Translations under genes and position numbers: made by a program
Notes under the pieces: model-generated
Databases searched by the model: none
Seen by the model: only the letters and a program-made list of their open reading frames with translations
What the model was told of the DNA's origin: nothing
Source of the DNA: CAYLRY01 sp964386535
Lineage (GTDB): Bacteria > Chloroflexota > Dehalococcoidia > Dehalococcoidales > UBA3254
Direction: 5' to 3'
Assembly (NCBI GenBank): GCA_964386535.1
Contig: CAYLRY010000007.1
Coordinates: 28,946 to 92,945, forward strand
DNA: 64,000 bases
Part shown: positions 8,887-17,280 of the stretch, piece by piece
How positions within the stretch are numbered: the first letter of the stretch is position 1
How the letters are laid out: every line of letters begins with the position of its first letter

Positions 8887-10857
8887 TTAATCTCTCCGGA
8901 GTTTATTCGTTTCGAAACACTCTTTTATTCTGGCGGAAATGGTAGGGAAGTTGCTTTCCTCAGTATGAGGTAAAAATAAAGCTGCGGTATAATTCTGAGA
9001 AAAATCCAGGTTTTCGCTGAGTTCAATATTGGTCATCATGCGTCCAACTTTTACAGAATCATTTAAAAAGTCAGTACAGAAAGCAGCCAGTCTGGCTCCG
9101 GATAAAGAACTATTACCAATGAAAACAAAACGGTCACGGGGTAAATCAGGCAGCAAGCCAATAGTAATAGCTTTTTCAATGTCCAGAGCGCTGCCGAAAT
9201 TTCCGGCTAAAATCACCTGTTCAAAATCTCGGCAGGTATAATTTACGCTCCGGCTCAACGTGTGGCAGCCGGCATACAGGGCGGCTTTGGAGCGGATTAA
9301 ATTGTCAATATCAGCTTCGGAGATGGTAATATCCTGGCCGAACTGGGTTTCTGAACTCCAGGCCACCACAAATTCATAGCCATCCTGGCCATGACGTATT
9401 CTGGGAGAATCCAGACTGGAGTCTAATTTGCCATTTTGTTCAATAACACAGGCTTCAAGTAAAGCAGCCAGTATGGATATTAAACCAGAGCCGCAAATTC
9501 CACGTGGTTTAACATTGCCGATGGTATGAAAGGTTGGTTCGAGAGTAGCCCGGTTAAGGCTGAAATCCTGAATGGCCCCAGTAATGGCCACCATTCCATA
9601 TTTGATGCCTCCACCTTCAAAAGCCGGTCCAGCAGAGCAGGAGGCAGAGACCATCCAGTCGGCATTCCCAATAACGATCTCCCCGTTAGTTCCGATGTCC
9701 ATGAAAAAAGTTAGCTTATGGGTTTGATGCATGCCGGCGGCAATCACCCCAGAAACGATATCTCCACCAATATAGCTGGAAACAGCCGGAAAGGCGTAAA
9801 GATAAGCATAATCTGCCAGGTTAAGTCCCAGTGATGACGCTTTTACCAACGGCAAAGCATTGGCGGCCGGGGTATAAGGGGAGATCCTAATGTATTTGGG
9901 ATTCAAACCGAAGAGGATTTGAGTCATGGTTGGATTCCCGGCTGCTGTGATAAAAACGATATCGCTCCGTTCTACTTTACTTTGCGAAACTAATTCGTCT
10001 ATAACCTGATTAATCGTATTAGCGATAGCTTGCTGGAGGGTTTTCAAACCTGCTATCCCGGGTTTTTGAATAAAAGCAATACGAGCGATAATATCCGTTC
10101 CATAATTGATTTGTTTATTAAAAACAATGCTGTCAGCCAGCACTACGCCGTGATTGACATCCAGCAACTGACCACAAACGGTGGTGGTTCCGATGTCAAT
10201 GGCCAGGGCATAAAGACGGCTGCGGGTATCCCCTGACTCAACATTAACAATTCTGGCACGAGCCTCCCGGATATCAGGAATAGCCGGCCGTGTCAGAGTT
10301 GTAACCGTAACGTTCCAGTGGTCTTCCCTTAACACCTCGGGCAATTTGCGGATGATTTCTAAATCAATGGGTAAATCATTAATGCCGCATTTATCTTTCA
10401 ATCCCCTGATTATGCGGGAAGTATCGCTGATATTATCTGTTAAGGTAGGCGGTGGTAATTGTAAAAAGTGCTTTGCCAGGGGTGGGTTGATATGCCATCC
10501 AACAGCCAGAACTCCCGAGGTCTCTACCCTCTCTCTGATTTTTATTGATTTATCCAGCTTGGACTTCAGGGGAATAAAGACCGTCACATCAGTCAGCACT
10601 TTACTTTGACAGGCCAAACGAAGGCCCTTTAGATATTCTACTTCGGAAAGGGCCTCGGTTTTAATGCTTTCAACTTCGCCTTTTTCTATTTTAACTTTGC
10701 AGGTGCCACATATGCCGGTACCACCGCAGGAGGCCGCCAGGTGAACACCTCCTGCGATAGCAGCATCCAGTAAAAGGGTACCCCGCTTAACCAAAACTTC
10801 AATATTGTCTGGGAGAAACAGTATTTTACAGTTATCACCCGGTAAAACCATGGTCAT
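8887..10857 (-). CDS. acsV: Ferredoxin-domain ASKHA ATPase, corrinoid protein reactivator (AcsV/RACo type)
   Basis: This protein probably re-reduces inactive Co(II) in the corrinoid iron-sulfur protein, coupling ATP hydrolysis to electron transfer. The N-terminal ~90 residues form a [2Fe-2S] ferredoxin domain with Cys44, Cys50, Cys53 and Cys83. A linker and an ASKHA-type domain of the DUF4445 family follow, with the phosphate-binding sequence AIDIGTTTVCG, then FMDIGTNGEIV and LAGNFGSA. At 656 aa it matches the family. It is transcribed 16 bases after fhs and one base before the next cooC. Mechanism is from characterised RACo proteins; the domains are seen here. Confidence 0.92.
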   Translation of the reverse strand: MTMVLPGDNCKILFLPDNIEVLVKRGTLLLDAAIAGGVHLAASCGGTGICGTCKVKIEKGEVESIKTEALSEVEYLKGLRLACQSKVLTDVTVFIPLKSKLDKSIKIRERVETSGVLAVGWHINPPLAKHFLQLPPPTLTDNISDTSRIIRGLKDKCGINDLPIDLEIIRKLPEVLREDHWNVTVTTLTRPAIPDIREARARIVNVESGDTRSRLYALAIDIGTTTVCGQLLDVNHGVVLADSIVFNKQINYGTDIIARIAFIQKPGIAGLKTLQQAIANTINQVIDELVSQSKVERSDIVFITAAGNPTMTQILFGLNPKYIRISPYTPAANALPLVKASSLGLNLADYAYLYAFPAVSSYIGGDIVSGVIAAGMHQTHKLTFFMDIGTNGEIVIGNADWMVSASCSAGPAFEGGGIKYGMVAITGAIQDFSLNRATLEPTFHTIGNVKPRGICGSGLISILAALLEACVIEQNGKLDSSLDSPRIRHGQDGYEFVVAWSSETQFGQDITISEADIDNLIRSKAALYAGCHTLSRSVNYTCRDFEQVILAGNFGSALDIEKAITIGLLPDLPRDRFVFIGNSSLSGARLAAFCTDFLNDSVKVGRMMTNIELSENLDFSQNYTAALFLPHTEESNFPTISARIKECFETNKLRRD

Positions 10858-10873
10858 TCAGCGCTCCGGAAGA

Positions 10874-12646
10874 CTAATCTACTTCATGCAAACCTGTCAC
10901 TTTGCCCGTTTTAACATCTACGTCAATCTTTCTGAAGGCAGGACTGGAAGAAGTACCGGGCATCAGGCTGATAGTACCAGCCATAGGACAGAGGAATTTA
11001 GCTCCGGAATAAATCAGGACGTCATTAATTGGTAAAGTCCATCCCTTGGGGACGCCTTTTAAATTGGGTTCATGAGACAGGGATAGATGGGTTTTAACCA
11101 TCATAGTAGCATATTCATCATATTTTGGATCGGCTTCAAAAACCCTGGCTTTACTGGCAGCCTCTGGGCTCCAGGTAACCCCATCCGCCCCGTAGACTAC
11201 TTTGGCAATCTTTTCTACTCGATCTCGCAGCTTCATTTCCATGGGATAAAGAAACTGAAAATTATTATCTTCCTTGCAGGCATCCAGAACAGCATCCGTT
11301 AATTCCAATGCGCCGTCACCGCCCAGGGCCCAGTGATTAGACTCGGCTGCACGCGCTCCGGCAGCCTCAGCAGCTTTTTTAACCATGGCAATTTCAGCAT
11401 CAGTATCAGTAAAGAACCGGTTAATGCAGACCACAGGGTTGATGCCTGAAGCGCGGATGGTCCTGATGTGGTGGAGCATATTATCCAGACCTTTTTCCAG
11501 ATTATTCAGGTTTTCTTTCGTATATGCTTCCGGCAAAGGCATGCCTGGAGAAACCTTAGGACCGCCGCCGTGCATTTTTAAAGCCCTGACTGTGGTAGTA
11601 AGGACAGAAACATTTGGTTTGAGACCACTATAGCGGCATTTCACATTCCAAAATTTTTCAAAACCTATATCAGCAGCAAAACCGCTTTCAGTCACATGAT
11701 AATCGAACATTTTTAAACCCATACGGTCAGCTATAATAGACGATTGTCCCACAGCGATATTGGCAAAAGGTCCCGCATGAACCATACAAGGCTGGTATTC
11801 CACAGTACTGCAAAGCGTGGGATTGATAGTATTTCGCATAAAGGCTGACATAGCGCCGGCTACTTCCAGATCATTAGCTGTAACTGGTTTACCTTTTTTA
11901 TCATAGGCGACGGTGATTTCTCCGATTCTTTTACGCAGGTCAGCCAGATCGTTAACAATAGCCAGAATAGCCATCAATTCTGAACTGACAGCGATGGCGA
12001 ACCTGGACTGCATCAAGTAGCCATCCATACGGCCGCCTATACCGATGATGATGTTGCGCAGGCTTTGAGCACAGAAGTCAATCACCCAACCCATCTCAAC
12101 CCTGTTGGGATCTATTTCTAAACGGCGCATATGACTGAGTCTCTCGAGTTGCTCATCGTTATAGTTGCGTTCATGCTGCATCCTGGAAGTAAGGGCTACC
12201 ATAGCCAGGTTATGGGCGTTCATTATGTCGTTAATGTCCCCGGTTAGTCCCATTGAAAACTCAGTCATCGGAATTAAAAGTGCGTTGCCGCCTCCTGCGG
12301 CAGAACCTTTGATGTTCATGGTGGGACCACCGGAAGGTTGCCGCAGGCAGCCGCCTACGTTTTTATGGCGTTTCCCAAGACCTTCCATCAGTCCCAGAGA
12401 GGTGGTACTTTTTCCTTCCCCGAAAGGCGTGGGAGTAATAGCAGTTACTTCAATGTATTTTCCATCCGGTTTATTTTTTAAGCGCTCCATTATCTTTAGA
12501 AAATCCAATTTGGCAATTCTACCGTAGGGCAACAATTCATCTTTTTCCAGATTAAGCTTTTCTCGCCACTCATCCGGGCCCGGCATATTCGCTTCTGCGA
12601 ATTCAGCTATTTGCCATTCCTTATATTTTGTTGCATCGTACGCCAT
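10874..12646 (-). CDS. fhs: Formate-tetrahydrofolate ligase
   Basis: Fhs activates formate with ATP to 10-formyl-THF, the entry step of the methyl branch (or, in reverse, yields ATP from formyl-THF). The P-loop reads TPFGEGKSTTS, followed by the conserved LRQPSGGPTMNIKGSAAGGG and LTGDINDI, and by HAGPFANIA. It is 590 aa, some 30 residues longer than the common ~556-aa form, with an extended N terminus (residues 1-55) and extra sequence in the middle. Similar long forms are known in several anaerobic phyla. It is the second gene of the operon, after cooC. No formate dehydrogenase is in the window. Confidence 0.97.
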   Translation of the reverse strand: MAYDATKYKEWQIAEFAEANMPGPDEWREKLNLEKDELLPYGRIAKLDFLKIMERLKNKPDGKYIEVTAITPTPFGEGKSTTSLGLMEGLGKRHKNVGGCLRQPSGGPTMNIKGSAAGGGNALLIPMTEFSMGLTGDINDIMNAHNLAMVALTSRMQHERNYNDEQLERLSHMRRLEIDPNRVEMGWVIDFCAQSLRNIIIGIGGRMDGYLMQSRFAIAVSSELMAILAIVNDLADLRKRIGEITVAYDKKGKPVTANDLEVAGAMSAFMRNTINPTLCSTVEYQPCMVHAGPFANIAVGQSSIIADRMGLKMFDYHVTESGFAADIGFEKFWNVKCRYSGLKPNVSVLTTTVRALKMHGGGPKVSPGMPLPEAYTKENLNNLEKGLDNMLHHIRTIRASGINPVVCINRFFTDTDAEIAMVKKAAEAAGARAAESNHWALGGDGALELTDAVLDACKEDNNFQFLYPMEMKLRDRVEKIAKVVYGADGVTWSPEAASKARVFEADPKYDEYATMMVKTHLSLSHEPNLKGVPKGWTLPINDVLIYSGAKFLCPMAGTISLMPGTSSSPAFRKIDVDVKTGKVTGLHEVD

Positions 12647-12706
12647 AGGTCTCCTTACTTCTAACTTCTTCCTTTTTTATTTTATACCTTTTATGAAATA
12701 CTCAAG

Positions 12707-13483
12707 TCAGTGATTTGAGGCTAAGCCAAGAAGTTTGCGGTAGATTTCCTCTACTTCATGGATTACTGGCTGACTGGCATTAATTGACATATCATTAGAA
12801 ATATCTGCGTCTATGATAGCAGCATCATAAGGGATAAAACCCAGGAACTCAAAACCTGCCAGGTTAGATACTATGAATTCACGGTCGGCAGAGTTACGAA
12901 TTTTGTTACCTACAATGGCTAAATGGGTCAAACCAATATCCTGTGCCATTTTTTTTATTCTGAGAGCAGTATCCAGGCTTTTTCGTCCAGGCTCAACCAC
13001 AATAATAAGGTAATCCACAGATCTGGCGGTAGCCCGGCTGAGATGCTCAATACCGGCTGCCATATCCAGGATAACTACTTCGTTCCTTACTACCAGCAGG
13101 TTGGCCATTAAAGACTGAAGTAGGGTATTTTCCGGACAATAACACCCACTGCCTCCCCTTTTTACTCTACCCATTACCATTAAGCGAATGCCGTTCATTC
13201 GATGTGCGTACTTTTCCGGAATATCGTCTACCTTAGGATTCAGTTTATATAATGAACCCCTTTGGCCGGGTCTGGCTCCTGTTCGTTCTTCCACCAGTTC
13301 CTTCATTTCAGAAATGGGAATAATATGCTCTGCATCAGTAAAACCAAGAACTGACGCCAGGTTGGTATCAGGATCAGCATCAATAGCCAGTATGCTAAAA
13401 TGGTTCCTGGCAAACTCTTTTATCAGAAGAGCTGCAAGAAGAGTTTTCCCGACTCCCCCCTTGCCACTGATTGCTATTTTCAT
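12707..13483 (-). CDS. cooC: CooC-type nickel-insertion ATPase (first gene of the acs operon)
   Basis: This 258-aa MinD/CooC-family ATPase begins MKIAISGKGGVGKTLLAALL (deviant Walker A) and continues with AIDADPDTNLA. The metal-binding CYC pair is seen in GGSGCYCPEN, with VILDMAAGIEHLSRAT after it. It probably loads nickel into CODH/ACS at the expense of ATP, as known for CooC/AcsF. It is the most upstream gene of the minus-strand operon; the ATG at 13483 has AGGAG about 10 bases upstream on its strand. The operon promoter must lie in 13484-13900, where no strong consensus was found. Confidence 0.93.
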   Translation of the reverse strand: MKIAISGKGGVGKTLLAALLIKEFARNHFSILAIDADPDTNLASVLGFTDAEHIIPISEMKELVEERTGARPGQRGSLYKLNPKVDDIPEKYAHRMNGIRLMVMGRVKRGGSGCYCPENTLLQSLMANLLVVRNEVVILDMAAGIEHLSRATARSVDYLIIVVEPGRKSLDTALRIKKMAQDIGLTHLAIVGNKIRNSADREFIVSNLAGFEFLGFIPYDAAIIDADISNDMSINASQPVIHEVEEIYRKLLGLASNH

Positions 13484-13663
13484 GTATGCTGCTCCTGCTG
13501 AGAATGACGTTTTTGCTTATTGCTTATTTATCATAAACCTTGCTTTTGCTAGACACTTTTAGGAAGCTCCTGACATAATGAAATATTTTTTCAATAATAA
13601 ATAGCCTCTTGAAGGGTTTAAGTTAAAAGTGTTATAAGTCTGGGCTTGTCAGGTTATCGTATG

Positions 13664-13681
13664 AATTTCCCGGGGGAAATT
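13664..13681. repeat. Inverted repeat in the acs/padR divergent region
   Basis: Arms AATTTCCC (13664-13671) and GGGAAATT (13674-13681) are perfect 8-base complements around a GG centre. It stands about 180 bases upstream of the acs operon start and could bind a dimeric regulator. There is no T-tract, so it is unlikely to be a terminator. Confidence 0.45.
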
Positions 13682-13835
13682 TGGCTATTTATCTCCATGA
13701 AAAAACTTTCCACATTATAAGCATAAAATTTACCATAATACAAGTCAATCCCTTAAATGATAATCTTAATAGACTTGATTTTTTATTCATTGCAGTTTGT
13801 TCTGGTGTCTGCTATTATTAATTTTCGAAGGCCAA

Positions 13836-13868
13836 TACCTAGAATATCTAGGTAGCCCGTTATATAAT
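13836..13868 (+). promoter_or_regulatory. Putative operator and -10 element upstream of padR
   Basis: A perfect inverted repeat, TACCTAGA-ATA-TCTAGGTA (13836-13854), lies 9 bases before a consensus TATAAT at 13863-13868 and covers the place expected for the -35 element. An operator in this position would block RNA polymerase. PadR-family proteins often repress their own operons from such sites, so autoregulation is likely; the partner protein is an inference. Confidence 0.55.
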
Positions 13869-13943
13869 AAAAATTGAACCCTGTTCATCCAACGGAATAA
13901 AAAATATTTTGGGTGGGGTTGGAGTATTTTTGAGGAGAATTGG

Positions 13944-14282
13944 ATGTCAACCAAGCATGAACTGATTGCCAATAATATAGATTCGCTGCTGCTAAGCCTT
14001 CTAAGTGAACAACCATTATATGGTTACCGTATACTTAAGGAGTTGGAGGGACGTAGTCAGGGGTATTTTAAGTTCAAGGAAGGTACTCTTTATCCTGCTT
14101 TGCACAGATTAGAAAAGAGCGGCCTGATAGAAGGCAAGTGGCAGGCTTTACCAAGCGGACAGCAAAGGAAGTACTATCATATAACTGAAAAAGGATTTGC
14201 TACCCTGGTTGATAAAAAGAGCAGTTGGATGGATTTTCTTACTGCTATGAACCTGATATTCCAGATAGAGCAAAGTTCATAA
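13944..14282 (+). CDS. PadR-family transcriptional regulator
   Basis: This 112-aa protein is a single PadR winged-helix domain of the short PadR-s2 type. It shows the signature LLSEQPLYGYRILKELE, then FKEGTLYPALHRLEKSGLIEG and KYYHITEKG. It has no effector domain beyond the C-terminal helix. The ATG follows GAGGAG by about 8 bases. Downstream is a HAAS-type membrane protein, a very common PadR partner, so the pair probably senses membrane or envelope state. A palindrome over the predicted promoter suggests self-repression. Confidence 0.9.
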   Translation: MSTKHELIANNIDSLLLSLLSEQPLYGYRILKELEGRSQGYFKFKEGTLYPALHRLEKSGLIEGKWQALPSGQQRKYYHITEKGFATLVDKKSSWMDFLTAMNLIFQIEQSS

Positions 14283-14356
14283 GGAAGCTATCCATCATCC
14301 AACCAACCGTAGGTATTGAATTCTAAATTCATTTGAACAAATCGTAGAGGCAGTAA

Positions 14357-15289
14357 GTGTCAACTGTTATAGAGGAATACTTACATAGCGTTCAAGAGAA
14401 CTTAAGATTAGAAGCCGCGGATGAAAAAGAAATCATCTCTGAGCTGGCGACGCATATTGAGGATAAAGTACAGGAACTGAAAAACAGAGGCTTGCGCGAT
14501 GAAGAAGCTATTAAAGCCTGCCTCCGTCTCTTGGGTTCCGCAAAAACAGTTGCACGTCAAATTTACGAAGCACATAGCCAGGGAAGCTGGCGGCAAGCGT
14601 TAATGGCATCACTTCCTCATGCTCTCTTCGGTCTGATTTTCATGTTAAACTGGTGGCGCGGCATCGGATGGGTACTGGTGACGCTCATTATTATTCTAAG
14701 CATAACCGTATATGGTTGGTGGCATCGCAAATCTACCTGGCTTTTTCCCTGGTTAGGATATTCGTTACTGCCCGTGGTTGCCGCTGGATTATCTTTGATA
14801 TATTTGCCCAGAGCCTGGACCTGGCTGGCTATACTGGTCTACCTCCCCTTTTCTTTGTGGCTAATAATCCGAATAATTAACCAGACCCTTAAAAAAGACT
14901 GGCTTTATCTATCTCTTATGCTTTTACCGATGCCTATTATCATAAGCTGGTTTTTGGTCACTCAATGGCAGGGTAATTTTTATGGTCCTTCATTTGAACG
15001 TCTTTATATTTATGGCCCCTGGATAGGTCTGAGTTTCCTGGGTTTAGCTCTGGGGGTAGTGAGTTTTATCCGCATCCGGAAGCGCTGGTTAAAAATAACA
15101 GTTTTATTTTTTTGCGGAGCCATAGTGCTAACCCTGATTTTTTCTTATGCCAGGGGTAGCCTGGATTTTGTGACGCTCCTGTTACTACTCTTATTCCTGG
15201 TGAGTATTTTTCTCATTCCCGCCTTGCTGGAGAATGGTGTCCGCTCAGGTAAATGGGGCAGGATATTTGAACACCGTCCCATGACTTAA
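14357..15289 (+). CDS. HAAS-domain integral membrane protein, PadR partner
   Basis: The N-terminal ~75 residues form a HAAS-like helical domain (YLHSVQENLRLE, ELATHIEDKVQEL, ACLRLLGSA) as found in proteins paired with PadR-s2 regulators. After it come about seven hydrophobic segments rich in Trp and Leu, to residue ~300. It starts with GTG at 14357, after a GAGG sequence. It lies 74 bases behind padR, and the two are probably co-transcribed. Its biochemical role is unknown; it resembles DUF1700-type membrane proteins in layout. Confidence 0.75.
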   Translation: MSTVIEEYLHSVQENLRLEAADEKEIISELATHIEDKVQELKNRGLRDEEAIKACLRLLGSAKTVARQIYEAHSQGSWRQALMASLPHALFGLIFMLNWWRGIGWVLVTLIIILSITVYGWWHRKSTWLFPWLGYSLLPVVAAGLSLIYLPRAWTWLAILVYLPFSLWLIIRIINQTLKKDWLYLSLMLLPMPIIISWFLVTQWQGNFYGPSFERLYIYGPWIGLSFLGLALGVVSFIRIRKRWLKITVLFFCGAIVLTLIFSYARGSLDFVTLLLLLLFLVSIFLIPALLENGVRSGKWGRIFEHRPMT

Positions 15290-15311
15290 GAGAATCTCAG
15301 GTGGGTTTGTA

Positions 15312-16163
15312 TTGCCTGAAATAGCCATTATTACCGATAGTGTTGCCTGCCTTACCAAAGAACTTATCGCACAATACAGTATCCAGATTATACCTCTTAA
15401 TATTCTAGCTGGAGGCAGAATTTACAGGGATTGGATAGACATCTCGCCTTCAAAAGCATATGAACTAGTGTTAAAAGACCCAGATTCATTTAAAACCTCT
15501 CCGGCCACGCCGGAAGAATGCCTGGAAGTCTTCAAAAAGGCCAGTCAGGAAGCTAAAAATATTATATGTATTACCGTATCATCAGGGATTAGCGCCATGG
15601 CTCAAATGGCAATAGTTGCTAAGGAAAGAGCCATGGCAGCACTTCCAGGAGTCAGGATAGCAGTCGTTGATTCAGAAACAGCGACATCCGCAGAAGGCTT
15701 TATAGCTCTGGCCGCGGCGCGGGCGGTGAGGGAAGGCGCAGGTTTTGAAGATGTAATTAGTCTGGCTTATAAGATGAAATCAAAAGTGCGAACAATTGTC
15801 CTGCTGGATACTGTACGTTATGTCTATCGTTCCGGCAGGGTACCCAGAATCGCCGCCCAGGCAGCTTCAGTATTAAATATTAGACCCATATTTACTGTGG
15901 CAGGTAAAGTTCGTTTTGCTACTGCGGTTGCCAGTAAAAAACATGGTATAGAACGTATAATAAAAATGATGCGGGATGAGGTGGGACAAAATCCTGTACA
16001 CTGCGCAGTAATGCATGCCTATGCATTTGATGAAGCTAAAAAACTGAAAGAAAGGATTGCCTCTGAGTTCGATTGTACGGAATTGTGGATCAGCGAATTC
16101 AGCCCGGTAATGGGTTATGCCACCGGTACCGGGACGTTAGGTGTGGCTTTTTATTATGAATAA
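15312..16163 (+). CDS. DegV family protein (fatty-acid binding), copy 1
   Basis: DegV proteins bind a long-chain fatty acid, and some (FakB) present it to a fatty acid kinase. The 283-aa sequence opens with EIAIITDSVACLTKEL and has FKTSPATPEEC and ITVSSGISAM in the family positions. It starts with TTG at 15312 after AGGTGGG. It overlaps the next degV gene by 8 bases, so the two are translationally coupled. No FakA kinase gene is adjacent. PlsC is encoded 2.6 kb downstream, which would fit a role in lipid supply. Confidence 0.9.
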   Translation: MPEIAIITDSVACLTKELIAQYSIQIIPLNILAGGRIYRDWIDISPSKAYELVLKDPDSFKTSPATPEECLEVFKKASQEAKNIICITVSSGISAMAQMAIVAKERAMAALPGVRIAVVDSETATSAEGFIALAAARAVREGAGFEDVISLAYKMKSKVRTIVLLDTVRYVYRSGRVPRIAAQAASVLNIRPIFTVAGKVRFATAVASKKHGIERIIKMMRDEVGQNPVHCAVMHAYAFDEAKKLKERIASEFDCTELWISEFSPVMGYATGTGTLGVAFYYE

Positions 16164-17019
16164 CAGGGTAGCCATCGTTACAGATTCTACCGCCTGTGTT
16201 CCCGCCGACCTGGTAAAACAATATAATATTGAAGTTGTTCCTGTAGTTTATCTTATTGAGGGTAAACCCTACCGTGATGGGATTGATATGACCAATTCCG
16301 AATTTTATGCGCACCTGAAACGGGTTAATAAATTGCCCACCACTTCAGGATCTCTGGTACCATCTTATATAGAAAGTTTTCAAAGAGTATCTCAAAAAAC
16401 CGCTCAAATCTTGTGCATTACCATTTCTGCAAAACTTAGTGGAATGTTTGATTCAGCCAGCATAGCAGGACAATCTGTTCAGAAAACTATTCAAGATTTA
16501 AAAATTAATATTATTGACTCCCATACTGCAGCAGGAGCCCAGGGCCTGGTTGTAATGGCAGCCGCACGTGCGGCTGCTGATGGTAAAAACCTTGAGGAAG
16601 TCGTCAGGATTACCCGAAAAGTCAGCGAGCAGGTGCATCTGTTTGCTATGCTCGACACTCTTTCATATCTGGTAAAAGGCGGCCGGGCGCCTCGTGCGGC
16701 GTCTATTGCCACTTCAATTTTTCAAATTAAGCCCATTTTCACTATTAGAGACGGGGAGGCATCTACGTATACCAGCGTTAGATCTACACGGAATGCTTTA
16801 ACACGGCTGTTAAAGATAGTATCTGAAAAAAAAGTCCAGGGATTGCCTTTTCATGTTGTTGTTATGCATGCTGATGCCTTAGCAACCGCAAGAATACTAA
16901 TGGAAGAAATCAACACTCAAATAAGGCCTGATGAGCAATGGCTTTGTGAGTTCACACCCGTCATGGGCGTGCATACTGGTCCCGGTCTCGTGGGTGTAGC
17001 TTTCTATAGCGGCGAATAG
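16156..17019 (+). CDS. DegV family protein (fatty-acid binding), copy 2
   Basis: This is a paralogue of the preceding gene, 287 aa, beginning MNNRVAIVTDSTACVPADLV. Family segments LPTTSGSLVPSYIESF, ITISAKLSGMFDSA and IIDSHTAAGAQGL are visible. The ATG at 16156 lies inside the end of the first degV; an earlier GTG at 16141 is less likely. Tandem duplicates could differ in acyl-chain preference, as known for FakB1/FakB2; that is inference. The 260 bases after it hold no recognised gene. Confidence 0.9.
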   Translation: MNNRVAIVTDSTACVPADLVKQYNIEVVPVVYLIEGKPYRDGIDMTNSEFYAHLKRVNKLPTTSGSLVPSYIESFQRVSQKTAQILCITISAKLSGMFDSASIAGQSVQKTIQDLKINIIDSHTAAGAQGLVVMAAARAAADGKNLEEVVRITRKVSEQVHLFAMLDTLSYLVKGGRAPRAASIATSIFQIKPIFTIRDGEASTYTSVRSTRNALTRLLKIVSEKKVQGLPFHVVVMHADALATARILMEEINTQIRPDEQWLCEFTPVMGVHTGPGLVGVAFYSGE

Positions 17020-17280
17020 CAAATAGTCCTCTTTTATTCCCAAATAATATCTATGCTTGCTTGCAGTCACCATCAAGAAGTATGAAAATACATAGTAGCA
17101 CGGATTGCGCTATCTTAATCACTATTTTCGGAACTGACCATGAATCAGAAAGTAAATTTCAACCTGATTCCGGAAACCAGGCTGAAACAGGATTAAGATT
17201 GTGACAACGGGGGGCTAAAAGTCAATATTTCACAGAAATAGAATATCGTTTGTTTCTATTAATTGGAAAAAGGAGCAACA

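Larger units (their letters stand above)
13484..13943. other. Divergent intergenic region between the acs operon and padR
   Basis: This 460-bp AT-rich stretch separates the minus-strand acs operon from plus-strand padR and must hold both promoters. It contains two perfect inverted repeats, listed separately (13664-13681 and 13836-13854). No coding sequence looks convincing in either strand. A strong sigma-70 promoter for the acs operon was not recognised. Confidence 0.7.
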
